A DNA stretch of 64,000 nucleotides from assembly GCF_000423585.1 (NCBI RefSeq), contig NZ_AUIG01000008.1:124001-188000 (forward strand), given 5' to 3'. Shown in pieces: positions 9,528-18,465 of the stretch. Within the stretch, counting starts at the first letter, position 1. Each line of letters starts with the position of its first letter. Below the pieces are notes generated by a model that was not told the origin of the DNA, ran no database searches, and saw only the letters and a list, made by a program, of their open reading frames with translations. The position numbers and the translations under genes are program-made. Origin of the DNA: Salinimicrobium xinjiangense DSM 19287 (lineage in GTDB: Bacteria; Bacteroidota; Bacteroidia; Flavobacteriales; Flavobacteriaceae).

Positions 9528-9655
9528 GAGAAATTATTGTGCTTTTCAGGCCATTTGAACAGGAAAATTTACATCTGAAAAAGGAAAATCTTATCCCATT
9601 TACCAAAATTTCCAAATTTTGCAGGATATAAGCCATTTTTAAAATGTTTTATCCA

Positions 9656-9683
9656 TTGAAAGTGACAATTTTTAATATCTTTG
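9656..9683 (+). promoter_or_regulatory. Promoter of the LacI-family regulator gene
   Basis: TTG (9656-9658), 17 bp spacer, then TATCTTTG (9676-9683), an exact match to the flavobacterial TTG-N17-TAnnTTTG consensus. It places transcription start at about 9690 and therefore excludes the upstream TTG at 9681 as translation start, favouring the ATG at 9720. No copy of the ATCGATT operator overlaps this promoter; the closest one is 140 bp upstream. Confidence 0.65.
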
Positions 9684-9719
9684 TTATGCAATTTGTTGCA
9701 TAGTCAGTATTCACTTCTC

Positions 9720-10766
9720 ATGAAAGAAAACGGTAAAGTCACCATTTACGACATTTCAAAAAAATTAAATATAAGTGCTGCTACAGTATCCAGGGCACTG
9801 AACAACAATCCCAAGATTAGCAGCAAAACGCGCGAACTTGTCTTTGCAGCAGCAAAGGAGATGAACTACAAGCAAAACCGGCTTGCACAGGCATTGAAAA
9901 GTGGAAAAAGCAAAAATGTCGGAATAATAGTGCCTTACATCAACCGCAACTTTTTCTCTTCTATCATTAGAGGTATTGAAGAGGAGCTGGGGCCGCATGG
10001 ATATCACGTGATCATTTGCCAGACACATGAGCAAATGGAGACCGAAGTGGAACAGATAAACACGCTCCTCAACACGCAGGTAGACGGTATTTTCATGTCT
10101 ATCTCGAAGTCCACTAACAATATTGATCATTTCAAAAAAGTACTGGAGGAAGGGAAATCTCTTATCTTCTTTGACAGGAAGCTGGATGTGCCCGGAGTGA
10201 GCTCTGTTGTAATTGACGACTTCAAAGCAGGATATATGGCAACAGAACACCTTATATCTCAGGGCTGCAAAAGAATTGCACATTTTGCCGGAGATCTTAA
10301 TCTTGAAATCTACAAAAATCGATATGGAGGCTATATTAAAGCTCTTGAAGACAATGGAATGAAACCAAACCCAGACCATGTCTTCACAACACTCAGTAGT
10401 GTTGAATCTGGCTCTGCTGCAGCAGCTAAAATGTGGGAGTTAAAAGAAAAACCCGATGCAGTGTTTTCTGCAAGTGATTACACAGCTTTGGGAGCTATTC
10501 AGGAACTGAAAAAGTTAGGTGTAAATATCCCAGAAGATTTTTGTATTTCAGGTTTTAGTAATGAACCCTTTACCAAGTACATGGAAATGCCCATAACCTC
10601 TGTAGATCAAACTCCCTTACGTATGGGTAAGATTGCCGCGCAGGTGTTTTTAGAACAGGTCGACAGCACTCAAAAACTCACTATTGAGAAGAAAGTGGTA
10701 CTTTCTCCTGAACTTATGGTGAGAAATTCCTCAGACAGAAGCCTTCGGAAACTGGCGGTCAAATAA
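9720..10766 (+). CDS. LacI-family transcriptional regulator of the pectin/uronate regulon
   Basis: About 348 residues from the ATG at 9720. An N-terminal helix-turn-helix ('TIYDISKKLNISAATVSRAL', residues ~7-26) with the LacI hinge region following, then a periplasmic-binding-protein-like effector domain beginning 'NVGIIVPYINRNFFSSIIRGIE'. It is the only regulator inside the pectin locus; no hybrid two-component sensor or ECF sigma/anti-sigma pair accompanies the susCD genes. The likely role is repression of the three operons that carry TGTAATCGATTACA sites, with relief by a uronate catabolite such as KDG; both are inference from family and context. It is transcribed divergently from the GH28 operon and converges on uxaA. 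Confidence 0.9.
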   Translation: MKENGKVTIYDISKKLNISAATVSRALNNNPKISSKTRELVFAAAKEMNYKQNRLAQALKSGKSKNVGIIVPYINRNFFSSIIRGIEEELGPHGYHVIICQTHEQMETEVEQINTLLNTQVDGIFMSISKSTNNIDHFKKVLEEGKSLIFFDRKLDVPGVSSVVIDDFKAGYMATEHLISQGCKRIAHFAGDLNLEIYKNRYGGYIKALEDNGMKPNPDHVFTTLSSVESGSAAAAKMWELKEKPDAVFSASDYTALGAIQELKKLGVNIPEDFCISGFSNEPFTKYMEMPITSVDQTPLRMGKIAAQVFLEQVDSTQKLTIEKKVVLSPELMVRNSSDRSLRKLAVK

Positions 10767-10793
10767 TTTCTCCGAAAGTGAAAAAAAGGAGTC

Positions 10794-12410
10794 TTATAAA
10801 GACACCCCTCTTTTCCACGGTATAAAATCATCCTGATTTAGCTCGTCTGCTTTGGTAGTAATATCGCCGTTTGCCACGCCGATAAGAAACTCAAGGATCT
10901 CCTCCCCCATTTCCTCTATGGTTTTTTCAGCCTTGATCACCCCTCCTGCATCGAGATCAATAATATCCGGCATTCTGCGGGCGAGAGTAGTATTTGAAGA
11001 AACTTTTACAACCGGTGCTATAGGGTTACCTGTTGGGGTGCCCAAACCTGTAGTGAAAACCACAAGGTTTGCTCCTGCTCCCACCATTGCCGTTGTGCTT
11101 TCCACGTCGTTTCCGGGGGTGCATAAGAGATTAAGTCCTGGTTTGGTAACGTAATCTCCATAATCCAGCACATCCTGGATTGGAGATGTCCCTCCTTTTT
11201 TAGCAGCTCCGGCCGATTTCATGGCATCTGTAATCAGACCATCCTTAATATTCCCCGGCGAAGGGTTCATATCAAAGCCCGAACCTGCCTCTATGGCCGA
11301 CTTCTCATAGGCTCGTGACAATTCAAGAAATCTTTCAGCGAGCTCATCAGTTACACATCTATTGATCAATTCCTGCTCAATACCACATAATTCAGGAAAT
11401 TCTGAAAGTATGGGAGAACCTCCCAATGCCGATAAGAGATCTGAAGCATAACCAAGAGCCGGGTTTGCCGAAATTCCGGAGAAACCGTCAGATCCTCCAC
11501 ATTCCAAACCTAATTTAAGCTTTGAAATCGGAGCCGGCTTCCTCGGGATCTCGTTGGCCTTCTTGATACCGCTGTATGATTCGCTAATGATCTTATTCAT
11601 CATTTCCTCTACAGTTCCTAACTGCTGCTGTTCAAAAAGCAGTACAGGCTTTTGTATGTCGGGATTAATTCTTTCAAGTGCCTTTTTGAAAATATCGATC
11701 TGAAGATTCTGGCAGCCCAGGCTAAGAACAGTTGCTCCCGCCACGTTTGGATTATTGACATATCCCGCCAGCAACCTCGCAAGAGAAGCTGAATCCTGTC
11801 TTATACCTCCACAACCGCCCTGGTGGGTAATAAATTTCACTTCTATATTATCAAAGATCTCCGAATTTTCTTCTTCCTGTACGAGGGTTTCTGCGGCATC
11901 CTCTCCCTGGATCAATCGCCGTAGCAACAGGCGTTCTCTCGACATCTTTTTAAAAGAAAGCTCCTTCTCAAAAACCTCTTTCAGCACCTCAATATTCCTG
12001 TTCTCACAAAAGACCAGGGGAAAAAACAACCAGACATTTTTGGTTCCCACCTGTCCGTCGGGACGGTGATAACCGTTAAATGTCCTGTCTTTCCATTTGC
12101 TGACATCTGGTGCATTCCAGCCTGTGGTTTCAGTTTTCTTATCTGCCTGCGCAGCCTGATGCTTCACATTGTCCACTGTTAGCACTTCCCCTCTTTTTAC
12201 GGGCACAGTAGCTTTTCCTACCAAAACACCATACATATAGATCTTAGCTCCCTCATTCAGGTCTACCAGACTTATCTTATGCTTGGCAGCAACATCGGTA
12301 ATGACCTTAATTTCTGAATTATTTATATGTAGCGTTTCATCCTTCCACAGGTCTGCAAGGGCAACCGCCACGTTATCTTCGGGATGAACTTTAATTATTT
12401 TCGTCTCCAT
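10794..12410 (-). CDS. uxaA: Altronate dehydratase
   Basis: 538 residues, cytoplasmic. An N-terminal SAF-type domain (~1-90) is joined to the large UxaA catalytic part with the signatures 'HQGGCGGIRQDS', 'SLGCQNLQ', 'LGLECGGSDGFSGISANPALG' and 'GTGLGTPTGNPIAPV'. The enzyme dehydrates D-altronate to 2-keto-3-deoxygluconate (KDG) and uses an iron-dependent centre in the family. It is the last gene of the kduI-to-uxaA operon, 5 bp after uxaB, and converges on the LacI gene with only 27 bp between them. Length is usual for the fused form. Confidence 0.93.
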   Translation of the reverse strand: METKIIKVHPEDNVAVALADLWKDETLHINNSEIKVITDVAAKHKISLVDLNEGAKIYMYGVLVGKATVPVKRGEVLTVDNVKHQAAQADKKTETTGWNAPDVSKWKDRTFNGYHRPDGQVGTKNVWLFFPLVFCENRNIEVLKEVFEKELSFKKMSRERLLLRRLIQGEDAAETLVQEEENSEIFDNIEVKFITHQGGCGGIRQDSASLARLLAGYVNNPNVAGATVLSLGCQNLQIDIFKKALERINPDIQKPVLLFEQQQLGTVEEMMNKIISESYSGIKKANEIPRKPAPISKLKLGLECGGSDGFSGISANPALGYASDLLSALGGSPILSEFPELCGIEQELINRCVTDELAERFLELSRAYEKSAIEAGSGFDMNPSPGNIKDGLITDAMKSAGAAKKGGTSPIQDVLDYGDYVTKPGLNLLCTPGNDVESTTAMVGAGANLVVFTTGLGTPTGNPIAPVVKVSSNTTLARRMPDIIDLDAGGVIKAEKTIEEMGEEILEFLIGVANGDITTKADELNQDDFIPWKRGVSL

Positions 12411-12415
12411 CTTCT

Positions 12416-13873
12416 TTAGCTTTTCACATTTATCTTTTCATGGAAAGATCTGTATCCTTCTTCCACGCCTTTTTTTTCAAGTTCTTCAAGTGCGGTCACT
12501 ATCTGATCTTTTAACTGCGGAACAGCTGTTAGATCCTGCCCCCAATAGTCTTCTTTCCTTAATACTTCTTCAGTCAAATCCTCAAGATTCTCCTTCTTCC
12601 AGACTTCGCTGAAGAAATCAATGATCTGTTGATCATCCTGAACAGGCAATTCTTTTCCTTTCCACTCTCCCTTGTAGAACCTGATCAAACAGGCAAAGGC
12701 GAAAGTGAGTCGCGACGGCAAAGCTGATTTTCTTTCCTGGTATTCAAGCAAACTCGGCAGCACCCTCACTTTAAACTTTGAGATCGAGTTAAGAGCGATA
12801 CTTGCCAGCTGATGTTTAATAAAAGGATTCCTGAAGCGGTCCAGCACTTCTGAAGCAAAAGAACTTAACTCTTCTTCCGCAAGATCAAGCGTAGGATTTA
12901 TCTCTTCAAAAATGGCATTTTTGACGAACTTTCCTGTGAACTTATCATCTACTGTTTCCTTCACAGTTTCTTTTCCGCTAAGGAGGGCAAAGGGCACCAT
13001 CGTAGTGTGGGCACCATTGAGTATTCTCACTTTCCTCGTTCGGTACGGCTGAATGTCTTTCACGATAAGGACATTCTCATCTATTTTATCGAAAGGTAGT
13101 TTCGCTTTTAAAGCTTCCCCTCCTTCGATCACCCACAGCAGAAATACTTCGGCGGTAACGATAAGTTTATCTTCATATTCCAGCTGACTTTGGTATTCAT
13201 CAATTTCAGCCCTTGGATAGCCGGGAACGATCCGGTCCACAAGGGTGTTGTGAAAGCTATTATGCTCCTCTATCCAAACTTTAAATTCATTCTCCAGTTT
13301 CCAAAGATCCACATACTGCAAAATGATCTTTTTAAGATTATCTGCGTTGTAGTTTATAAGCTCGCAAGGGATGATAGTTAATCCTTTATTAGCGGCTCCA
13401 TTGAAGTGCTGATATCTATTATAAAGAAGGGCCGTAACCTTTGCCGGAAAACTGTTGTGCGGCGTTTTATCAAGCTTATCATTTGCATCAAAAGCAATTC
13501 CTGCTTCAGTAGTGTTAGAAATAAGAAATTGCAGCTCTTCTTGGGTAGCTAGTTTCAAATATTCAGAATAATCTTTATAAGGATTAAGGGACTTTTGAAT
13601 ACAGCTAATGGTTCTTTTCTCCTGGATCTCCTTTCCGCCTTTAACGCCTCTCATAAACAGGTTATACAGCCCGTCCTGCTCATTAAGCATATCAACAAGT
13701 CCGGCGTCTATTGGTTGCACTACAGCAACCCCGGCATTTAAATCGGCTTCACTGTTCAATTTGTCAATAAGGTAGTCAACAAATGCCCGTAAAAAGTTTC
13801 CTTCTCCAAACTGAATGACTTTTATAGGAAGTTCTGAAGTTATTCCCGCGGTTTTTCTATTTAATCTTTCCAT
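12416..13873 (-). CDS. uxaB: Tagaturonate reductase (altronate oxidoreductase)
   Basis: 485 residues of the mannitol dehydrogenase/UxaB family: 'IKVIQFGEGNFLRAFVDYLID' at the N-terminus is the nucleotide-binding segment, and 'KVRILNGAHTTMVPFALLSG' contains the conserved Asn-Gly-His region near the active site. It reduces D-tagaturonate to D-altronate with NADH. Sits between dctM (24 bp) and uxaA (5 bp). Its coding sequence contains one copy of the palindromic word CAAAAATGGCATTTTTG (12907-12923). Confidence 0.92.
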   Translation of the reverse strand: MERLNRKTAGITSELPIKVIQFGEGNFLRAFVDYLIDKLNSEADLNAGVAVVQPIDAGLVDMLNEQDGLYNLFMRGVKGGKEIQEKRTISCIQKSLNPYKDYSEYLKLATQEELQFLISNTTEAGIAFDANDKLDKTPHNSFPAKVTALLYNRYQHFNGAANKGLTIIPCELINYNADNLKKIILQYVDLWKLENEFKVWIEEHNSFHNTLVDRIVPGYPRAEIDEYQSQLEYEDKLIVTAEVFLLWVIEGGEALKAKLPFDKIDENVLIVKDIQPYRTRKVRILNGAHTTMVPFALLSGKETVKETVDDKFTGKFVKNAIFEEINPTLDLAEEELSSFASEVLDRFRNPFIKHQLASIALNSISKFKVRVLPSLLEYQERKSALPSRLTFAFACLIRFYKGEWKGKELPVQDDQQIIDFFSEVWKKENLEDLTEEVLRKEDYWGQDLTAVPQLKDQIVTALEELEKKGVEEGYRSFHEKINVKS

Positions 13874-13897
13874 TTTGTTTTTTCTTATTCCTAAATT

Positions 13898-15187
13898 CTA
13901 TTCAAACAATTGTGGTAACCATAGTGAGATTTCCGGCACGAAGGTGACGAGCAGCAGGACAATGAACATTGCCACGTACAGCGGCATCAGCGGTTTTATC
14001 ACCTTATGAATACTTGTTCTTGCCACACTAACACCAATAAAAAGCACCGAACCTACAGGAGGAGTACATAATCCCACACATAAATTCATTACCATCATAA
14101 TTCCGAAATGTACCGGGTCAACACCTAATGCAGTAACCACAGGCAGGAAGATGGGTGTGAAAATCAAAACTGCGGGGGTCATGTCCATAAATGTTCCCAC
14201 AAACAACAGTAAAAGGTTTATGATGAGCAGAATGACAAAAATGTTGTCACTAAGGCCTAACAAGGCATCACTTACTGCCTGCGGAATATTTTCATAGGAC
14301 ATTACCCATGACATGCTCATAGAAGTTGCAATAAGTAACATTACAATCGCCGTTGTTCCGACAGAGCTCAAAAATACACCATGAAGATCCCCTACTTTTA
14401 ATTCCCTGTTGATAAAGGACAGGATTAGACAGTACAGAACAGCAATTCCTGAAGCCTCTGTCGCTGTGAATATTCCCGTCACAATTCCTCCAATAACTAT
14501 AACCAACAACAATAAACTTGGAAAAGCATGTAAGAAAGTAATCCCGATATGCTTAATATTGGCAGGCTCGCCGGCAGGATACTTTTTCTTTTTGATCCAA
14601 ACTGCTGCTACCAGCATTAAGGCGAGTCCCATAAGAATACCAGGAAGATAGCCCGCCAGGAATAATGAGGCAATGGACACACCGCCACTGGCAAGGGAAT
14701 AAACGATGAGCACATTAGACGGTGGAATCACCAGACCTGTGGTTGAAGATGTAATGTTAACAGCCGCACCAAATTCTTTGGAATATCCTTCCTTTTCCAT
14801 AGCCGGGCCAAGAATTCCACCCATAGCAGAGGTAGCAGCCACAGCAGATCCTGCAATAGCACCAAACAACATTGCCGCAACTACGTTTACATAGATCAAT
14901 CCACCCGGTAAGGCCCCCATAAGGGCTTTGGCAAAGGCAATGAGCCTGTGTGCAATCCCTCCCTGATTCATTATTTGTCCTGCCAGAATGAACAGGGGAA
15001 TAGCGAGTAAGGAAAAGCTATCCAGTCCCGTGGCCATACGCTGTGAAACAGTGGTAAAAGCCGCAAGTGTATCTATAGATGCCAGGATAGTGAGTACACA
15101 TGAAATCCCGATGGACCAGGCAACAGGAACTCCAATCGCCAATAGTATCACAAAGGAAAGTACTAATATTAATACCTCTGACATCAT
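13898..15187 (-). CDS. dctM: TRAP transporter large permease (DctM-like)
   Basis: 429 residues, strongly hydrophobic, with around a dozen membrane segments. 'GVPVAWSIGISC', 'GIFTATEASGIAVLYCL' and 'MDMTPAVLIFTPIFLPV' are typical DctM signatures. It forms the sodium-driven translocation subunit with DctQ and the solute-binding protein. Its ATG overlaps the dctQ stop (ATGA). Given uxaC/uxaB/uxaA and KDG kinase around it, the likely substrate is a hexuronate (galacturonate) or its unsaturated derivative; substrate is inference. Confidence 0.93.
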   Translation of the reverse strand: MMSEVLILVLSFVILLAIGVPVAWSIGISCVLTILASIDTLAAFTTVSQRMATGLDSFSLLAIPLFILAGQIMNQGGIAHRLIAFAKALMGALPGGLIYVNVVAAMLFGAIAGSAVAATSAMGGILGPAMEKEGYSKEFGAAVNITSSTTGLVIPPSNVLIVYSLASGGVSIASLFLAGYLPGILMGLALMLVAAVWIKKKKYPAGEPANIKHIGITFLHAFPSLLLLVIVIGGIVTGIFTATEASGIAVLYCLILSFINRELKVGDLHGVFLSSVGTTAIVMLLIATSMSMSWVMSYENIPQAVSDALLGLSDNIFVILLIINLLLLFVGTFMDMTPAVLIFTPIFLPVVTALGVDPVHFGIMMVMNLCVGLCTPPVGSVLFIGVSVARTSIHKVIKPLMPLYVAMFIVLLLVTFVPEISLWLPQLFE

Positions 15188-15657
15188 ACTAAATATGTTT
15201 TTGAATGAATAATTTCGTGTACTTTATAATAAATTACCAGTAAGCCGCTTACAGGAACAATGCTGTAGACCCATGATAGGGGCACTCCCAGAGCTGCTGA
15301 GGATTGACCCAACAAATCATTTACATATACCAGATTTCCTCCTCCAATAACCAGTACGGTAAGGCTGAATAAGATGATAAGAATATTTATAAAAATTCGC
15401 AGTCTTATTCTATTAGTGGGATTGAGCTTTGGAGGTAAAATATCTATGGCCAGATGTGTTTGTTGCCCTGAAGCATATGCTGCCCCCAAAATCCCTATCC
15501 AGATAAAGAGGTATCTCGCAAGCTCCTCGGTAAAGGAACTGGGAGAATTCATTACATATCTCGAAAAGATCTGCCACAACACAGCCAAGACCATGAGAGT
15601 AAGAAGTACTACAAGGAAGTTTCCTAAAACTCTGTCAATTTTCTTTCTCATAATCAT
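15184..15657 (-). CDS. dctQ: TRAP transporter small permease (DctQ-like)
   Basis: 157 residues with four predicted membrane segments; 'WQIFSRYVMNSPSSFTEELARYLFIWIGILGAAYA' region matches the DctQ family (Arg/Glu pattern before the second helix). Start codon overlaps the dctP stop as TAATG at 15655-15659, and its stop overlaps the dctM start. It acts in the inner membrane with DctM and DctP. Confidence 0.92.
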   Translation of the reverse strand: MIMRKKIDRVLGNFLVVLLTLMVLAVLWQIFSRYVMNSPSSFTEELARYLFIWIGILGAAYASGQQTHLAIDILPPKLNPTNRIRLRIFINILIILFSLTVLVIGGGNLVYVNDLLGQSSAALGVPLSWVYSIVPVSGLLVIYYKVHEIIHSKTYLV

Positions 15658-16649
15658 TATTTAATTTCCTGGATGGCCTCAATTAATTGTTTCATCTCAG
15701 GATCTTGAGAAAATTGCTCATACATAGGTTGGACTTTTTCCCTAAAAAGTTCTTTTTCAGGATATATAACCTGCACCCCTGCTTTTTGGATCTCTTCCAT
15801 GGCTTCCAGCTCTGCCTCTCTCCAGATCGTTTTTTGATATTCCGAAGACTCCATAGCAGCTTCTTTTAACCATTTTTGCTGTTGCGGGGAAAGGTCATTC
15901 CAGATAAGAGTACTTATCAATAACTCATCGGGAAGTGCAGTGTGTTCATCAACTACAAAGTATTTACAAACTTCGTAGTGTCGGGAAAGATAAAAGCTGG
16001 GCAGATTATTTTCCGCGCCATCTACGATTCCCTGCTGCAGGGCTGTGTAAAGTTCTCCCCAGGCAATGGGTGTAGGGGACCCGCCCAGATGTTTTACCAT
16101 ATTAATGGCAGTATTACTTTCCATAACCCGCAGTTTCAATCCTTTAAGATCATCAGGAGTTTCTACCGGAACTTTACTGTAAAAACTTCTGCTACCAGCA
16201 TCGTAAAAAGTGAGTCCTTTAAGCCTTTTGTCGATACTTTTGTTCAGGAAATTCTCTCCTATTTCTCCTTCCAGGACCTCAAAACGATGTTCCCGGTCCC
16301 GAAACAGAAAAGGCAATCCGAAAAGTTGCAGGCTGGGAACAAAATTTTCCAGAACTCCCGTAGAAACCTTGGTCATTCCAAGACTGCCAATTTGCAGGAG
16401 TTCGAGGCATTCCCTTTCTGAGCCTAATTGCTGATTTGGATAAATATCTATGGTCATTGTCCCTCCCGATTTTTCATATAAACGGTCGGCCATATAGGCC
16501 ATGGCTTTGTGAACAGGGTGAGAGGTATCCAGGCCATGGCCCAGTTTAATCTCTTTTACATCGTTTTCCTTCTCACATCCTGTTACTACCAGCAACAGAA
16601 TAAGAATAAAGCCAAAACGAATTCTATTATTTATTTTAAGGATCTTCAT
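15657..16649 (-). CDS. dctP: TRAP transporter solute-binding protein (DctP-like), predicted lipoprotein
   Basis: 330 residues. After a hydrophobic segment there is a lipobox 'LLLVVTGC' (Cys25), so the binding protein is predicted to be membrane-anchored rather than free in the periplasm. The body matches DctP/TAXI-type receptors: 'LGHGLDTSHPVHKAM', 'LKGLKLRVMES' with the arginine that binds the substrate carboxylate, and 'GIVDGAENNLPSFYLSRHYEV'. Operon context points to a uronate ligand. It follows KDG kinase 2 after 56 bp. Confidence 0.92.
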   Translation of the reverse strand: MKILKINNRIRFGFILILLLVVTGCEKENDVKEIKLGHGLDTSHPVHKAMAYMADRLYEKSGGTMTIDIYPNQQLGSERECLELLQIGSLGMTKVSTGVLENFVPSLQLFGLPFLFRDREHRFEVLEGEIGENFLNKSIDKRLKGLTFYDAGSRSFYSKVPVETPDDLKGLKLRVMESNTAINMVKHLGGSPTPIAWGELYTALQQGIVDGAENNLPSFYLSRHYEVCKYFVVDEHTALPDELLISTLIWNDLSPQQQKWLKEAAMESSEYQKTIWREAELEAMEEIQKAGVQVIYPEKELFREKVQPMYEQFSQDPEMKQLIEAIQEIK

Positions 16650-16670
16650 TATTTACTATTGATAATCTGC

Positions 16671-16708
16671 TAATATCTCAGGCACTGTATTGTAACCATT
16701 AGATATTA
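16671..16708 (-). repeat. Inverted repeat between KDG kinase 2 and dctP
   Basis: TAATATCT (16671-16678) and AGATATTA (16701-16708) are perfect 8-bp arms with a 22-nt loop; the distal arm includes the kinase stop codon. No T tract follows. It may be an mRNA-stability or processing hairpin; weak by composition. Confidence 0.25.
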
Positions 16709-17740
16709 TCTTTTAATTCTTCCATCCGTTTTTCCTTTCGCCACCTCGAGGACTTCCTCTACGCTCACCAGGTTCACATCGCCCACGTGAGTATGCTTCA
16801 GGGCACAGGCTGCATTGGCGAAATTGAGTGCTTCCTGATCATCAAAGTGCTGTAAACCATATAGCAAACCTGCTGCAAAAGCATCTCCGGTTCCAATACG
16901 ATCCACTACACTGGTTATCTCCAGTTCACTGGTTTCGAGATACTTTCCTCCATTCCAGGCCCTACCATAGATCTTTTGCCACGAAGCATTTACGCTGGTG
17001 CGAACTTTGTCAAATACTTTTTTTACTGAAGGAAATTCTGCAATCAAAGCCCGGCTCGCTTCTATAAAACCTTCTTCATCTGCAGAAAATTCCGTTTCCA
17101 GGATCTCATTGATCTCATTTACTCCACCCACAAAAATTGTAGATAGGGAAATAAATTCTTTCAAAACATCGTGACTGCTTCTGCCGTACTTCCAGAGATT
17201 ACTTCTGTAGGCAGGATCGGCCGTTACAATAACACCTTTTTCACGGGCAATTTCCAGACCTGCCTTAAGGGTTTGATAAGCTCCTTCTGAAACTCCCGGG
17301 GAAATTCCACTCCAGTGAAAAAATGCAGCGTCACTCAGGATCTTCTCCCAGTCAACCTGATCGGGAGTAATATTGGCAAAAGAACTATTCAGGCGATTGT
17401 ATGCGATCTGGCTGGAGCGCATGGCAGAACCAACTTCCAGAAAATATAATCCCAGGGAATAATTCACCTTTTTGACAGCAGAGATTCCAATCCCATATTT
17501 CCTAAGGGTAGATATGGCGGCCTCACCTACAATGTCATTGGAGACATTGGTCACATGCTGTACTTCTATGCCCATGTGTGCCAGGGAAGCTGCGACGTTC
17601 ATCTCTGTCCCGCCAAAGAAAAAGTCCATTTGTGTTGCCTGCAAAAGCTTCCGGTTATCAGACGGGGATAAACGCATTAAAACCTCACCAAAGGTGACAG
17701 TTTTTTTCTTTTCTGAAGCTTCTTCCTGCATGTGAACCAT
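16706..17740 (-). CDS. 2-keto-3-deoxygluconate kinase, second copy (PfkB family)
   Basis: About 344 residues from ATG 17740 (another ATG at 17731). A longer frame to 17764 is unlikely because its first codons lie inside a terminator hairpin (17741-17770). PfkB sugar kinase: 'GGTEMNVAASLAHMG' near the N-terminus and 'DRIGTGDAFAAGLLYGLQ' with the catalytic Asp. 'NRLNSSFANI' and 'YRSNLWKYG' are shared with the neighbouring KDG kinase 1, so the two are paralogues flanking the KDPG aldolase. Phosphorylates KDG to KDPG with ATP by inference; one copy might prefer another keto-deoxy acid. Confidence 0.85.
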   Translation of the reverse strand: MVHMQEEASEKKKTVTFGEVLMRLSPSDNRKLLQATQMDFFFGGTEMNVAASLAHMGIEVQHVTNVSNDIVGEAAISTLRKYGIGISAVKKVNYSLGLYFLEVGSAMRSSQIAYNRLNSSFANITPDQVDWEKILSDAAFFHWSGISPGVSEGAYQTLKAGLEIAREKGVIVTADPAYRSNLWKYGRSSHDVLKEFISLSTIFVGGVNEINEILETEFSADEEGFIEASRALIAEFPSVKKVFDKVRTSVNASWQKIYGRAWNGGKYLETSELEITSVVDRIGTGDAFAAGLLYGLQHFDDQEALNFANAACALKHTHVGDVNLVSVEEVLEVAKGKTDGRIKR

Positions 17741-17770
17741 ATAAAAAACTACGGGTAAAAGCACCCGTAG
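17741..17770 (-). terminator. Intrinsic terminator between KDPG aldolase and KDG kinase 2
   Basis: On the minus strand CTACGGGT (17770-17763), a six-base loop and ACCCGTAG (17756-17749) form a perfect 8-bp stem followed by TTTTTT (17748-17743). It begins 15 bp after the aldolase stop and ends right at the start codon of KDG kinase 2. It should partly separate the upstream kduI-aldolase half of the operon from the kinase 2/TRAP/uxaBA half. Confidence 0.8.
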
Positions 17771-17785
17771 TTCTCTGTTTGAAAT

Positions 17786-18454
17786 CTATCTTCTAAGCCT
17801 ATTGATCAGGTCGAGAGTCTCTCTTACCTTATTCTCAAGACCTTCATAGTCTTTGTTTGCAATAACCTCTTTGGAAATTAGGTTTGATCCCATCCCAACA
17901 CAGGTTACACCGGCATCAAACCAGCCTTTCAGGTTATCTTCTGTAGGAGAAACTCCTCCTGTAGGCATCACACTGGTCCAGGGTTGAGGTCCTTTGATCC
18001 CCTTTACAAAGCCGGGACCGTATGTTCCACCGGGAAACAGCTTTACTATTTCGCAACCAAGTTCCTCGGCACGTGCAATCTCGGTAAGAGATCCGCAGCC
18101 GGGAGACCAAAGTACCTTGCGGCGGTTACAAACAATTGCGATATCCTCCCTTAGAACCGGAGTAACGATGAAATTTGCTCCCAACTGCATATATAAAGAT
18201 GCAGCTGCAGCATCGGTTACAGATCCAACTCCCATGATCATTCCCGGAAGTTCTTTTATCGCATATTTATTAAGTTCTCCAAAAACCTCGAAAGCAAAAT
18301 CTCCGCGGCTGGTGAATTCTAAAAGACGTCCACCACCGTCATAACAGGCTTTGAGTAGCTTTTTCCCCAGTTCAACATCAGAGTGGAAGAACAAGGGAAC
18401 CATCCCTTGCTCTTTCATTACAGATGCTACTTCTATTCTTGAATATTGAGCCAT
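17786..18454 (-). CDS. eda: KDPG (2-keto-3-deoxy-6-phosphogluconate) aldolase
   Basis: 222 residues of the class I KDPG/KHG aldolase family. 'LLEFTSRG' holds the catalytic Glu and phosphate/carboxylate-binding Arg (residues ~46-50), and 'CEIVKLFPGGTYGPGF' has the Schiff-base lysine (about Lys138) in the canonical VKLFP context; 'MPTGGVSP' follows as the phosphate site. It cleaves KDPG to pyruvate and glyceraldehyde-3-phosphate, the exit of the pathway encoded here. It lies 11 bp after KDG kinase 1 and is followed by a terminator. Confidence 0.93.
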   Translation of the reverse strand: MAQYSRIEVASVMKEQGMVPLFFHSDVELGKKLLKACYDGGGRLLEFTSRGDFAFEVFGELNKYAIKELPGMIMGVGSVTDAAAASLYMQLGANFIVTPVLREDIAIVCNRRKVLWSPGCGSLTEIARAEELGCEIVKLFPGGTYGPGFVKGIKGPQPWTSVMPTGGVSPTEDNLKGWFDAGVTCVGMGSNLISKEVIANKDYEGLENKVRETLDLINRLRR

Positions 18455-18465
18455 AACTTATATTT

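Noticed and set aside
9681-9719. Longer LacI-family reading frame starting at TTG 9681
   Set aside because: This codon overlaps the -7 box TATCTTTG (9676-9683) and the extra residues are not family-like; ATG 9720 is used.
9765-10379. 204-residue minus-strand frame opposite the LacI gene
   Set aside because: Antisense to a clear regulator, composition unlike a real protein, no promoter.
10766-10805. Bidirectional terminator between the LacI gene and uxaA
   Set aside because: GTCTT-ATA-AAGAC is only a 5-bp stem and lacks a proper T tract; too weak to call.
17741-17764. Longer N-terminus for KDG kinase 2
   Set aside because: The additional codons are the terminator hairpin and T tract, so they are not a plausible coding start.
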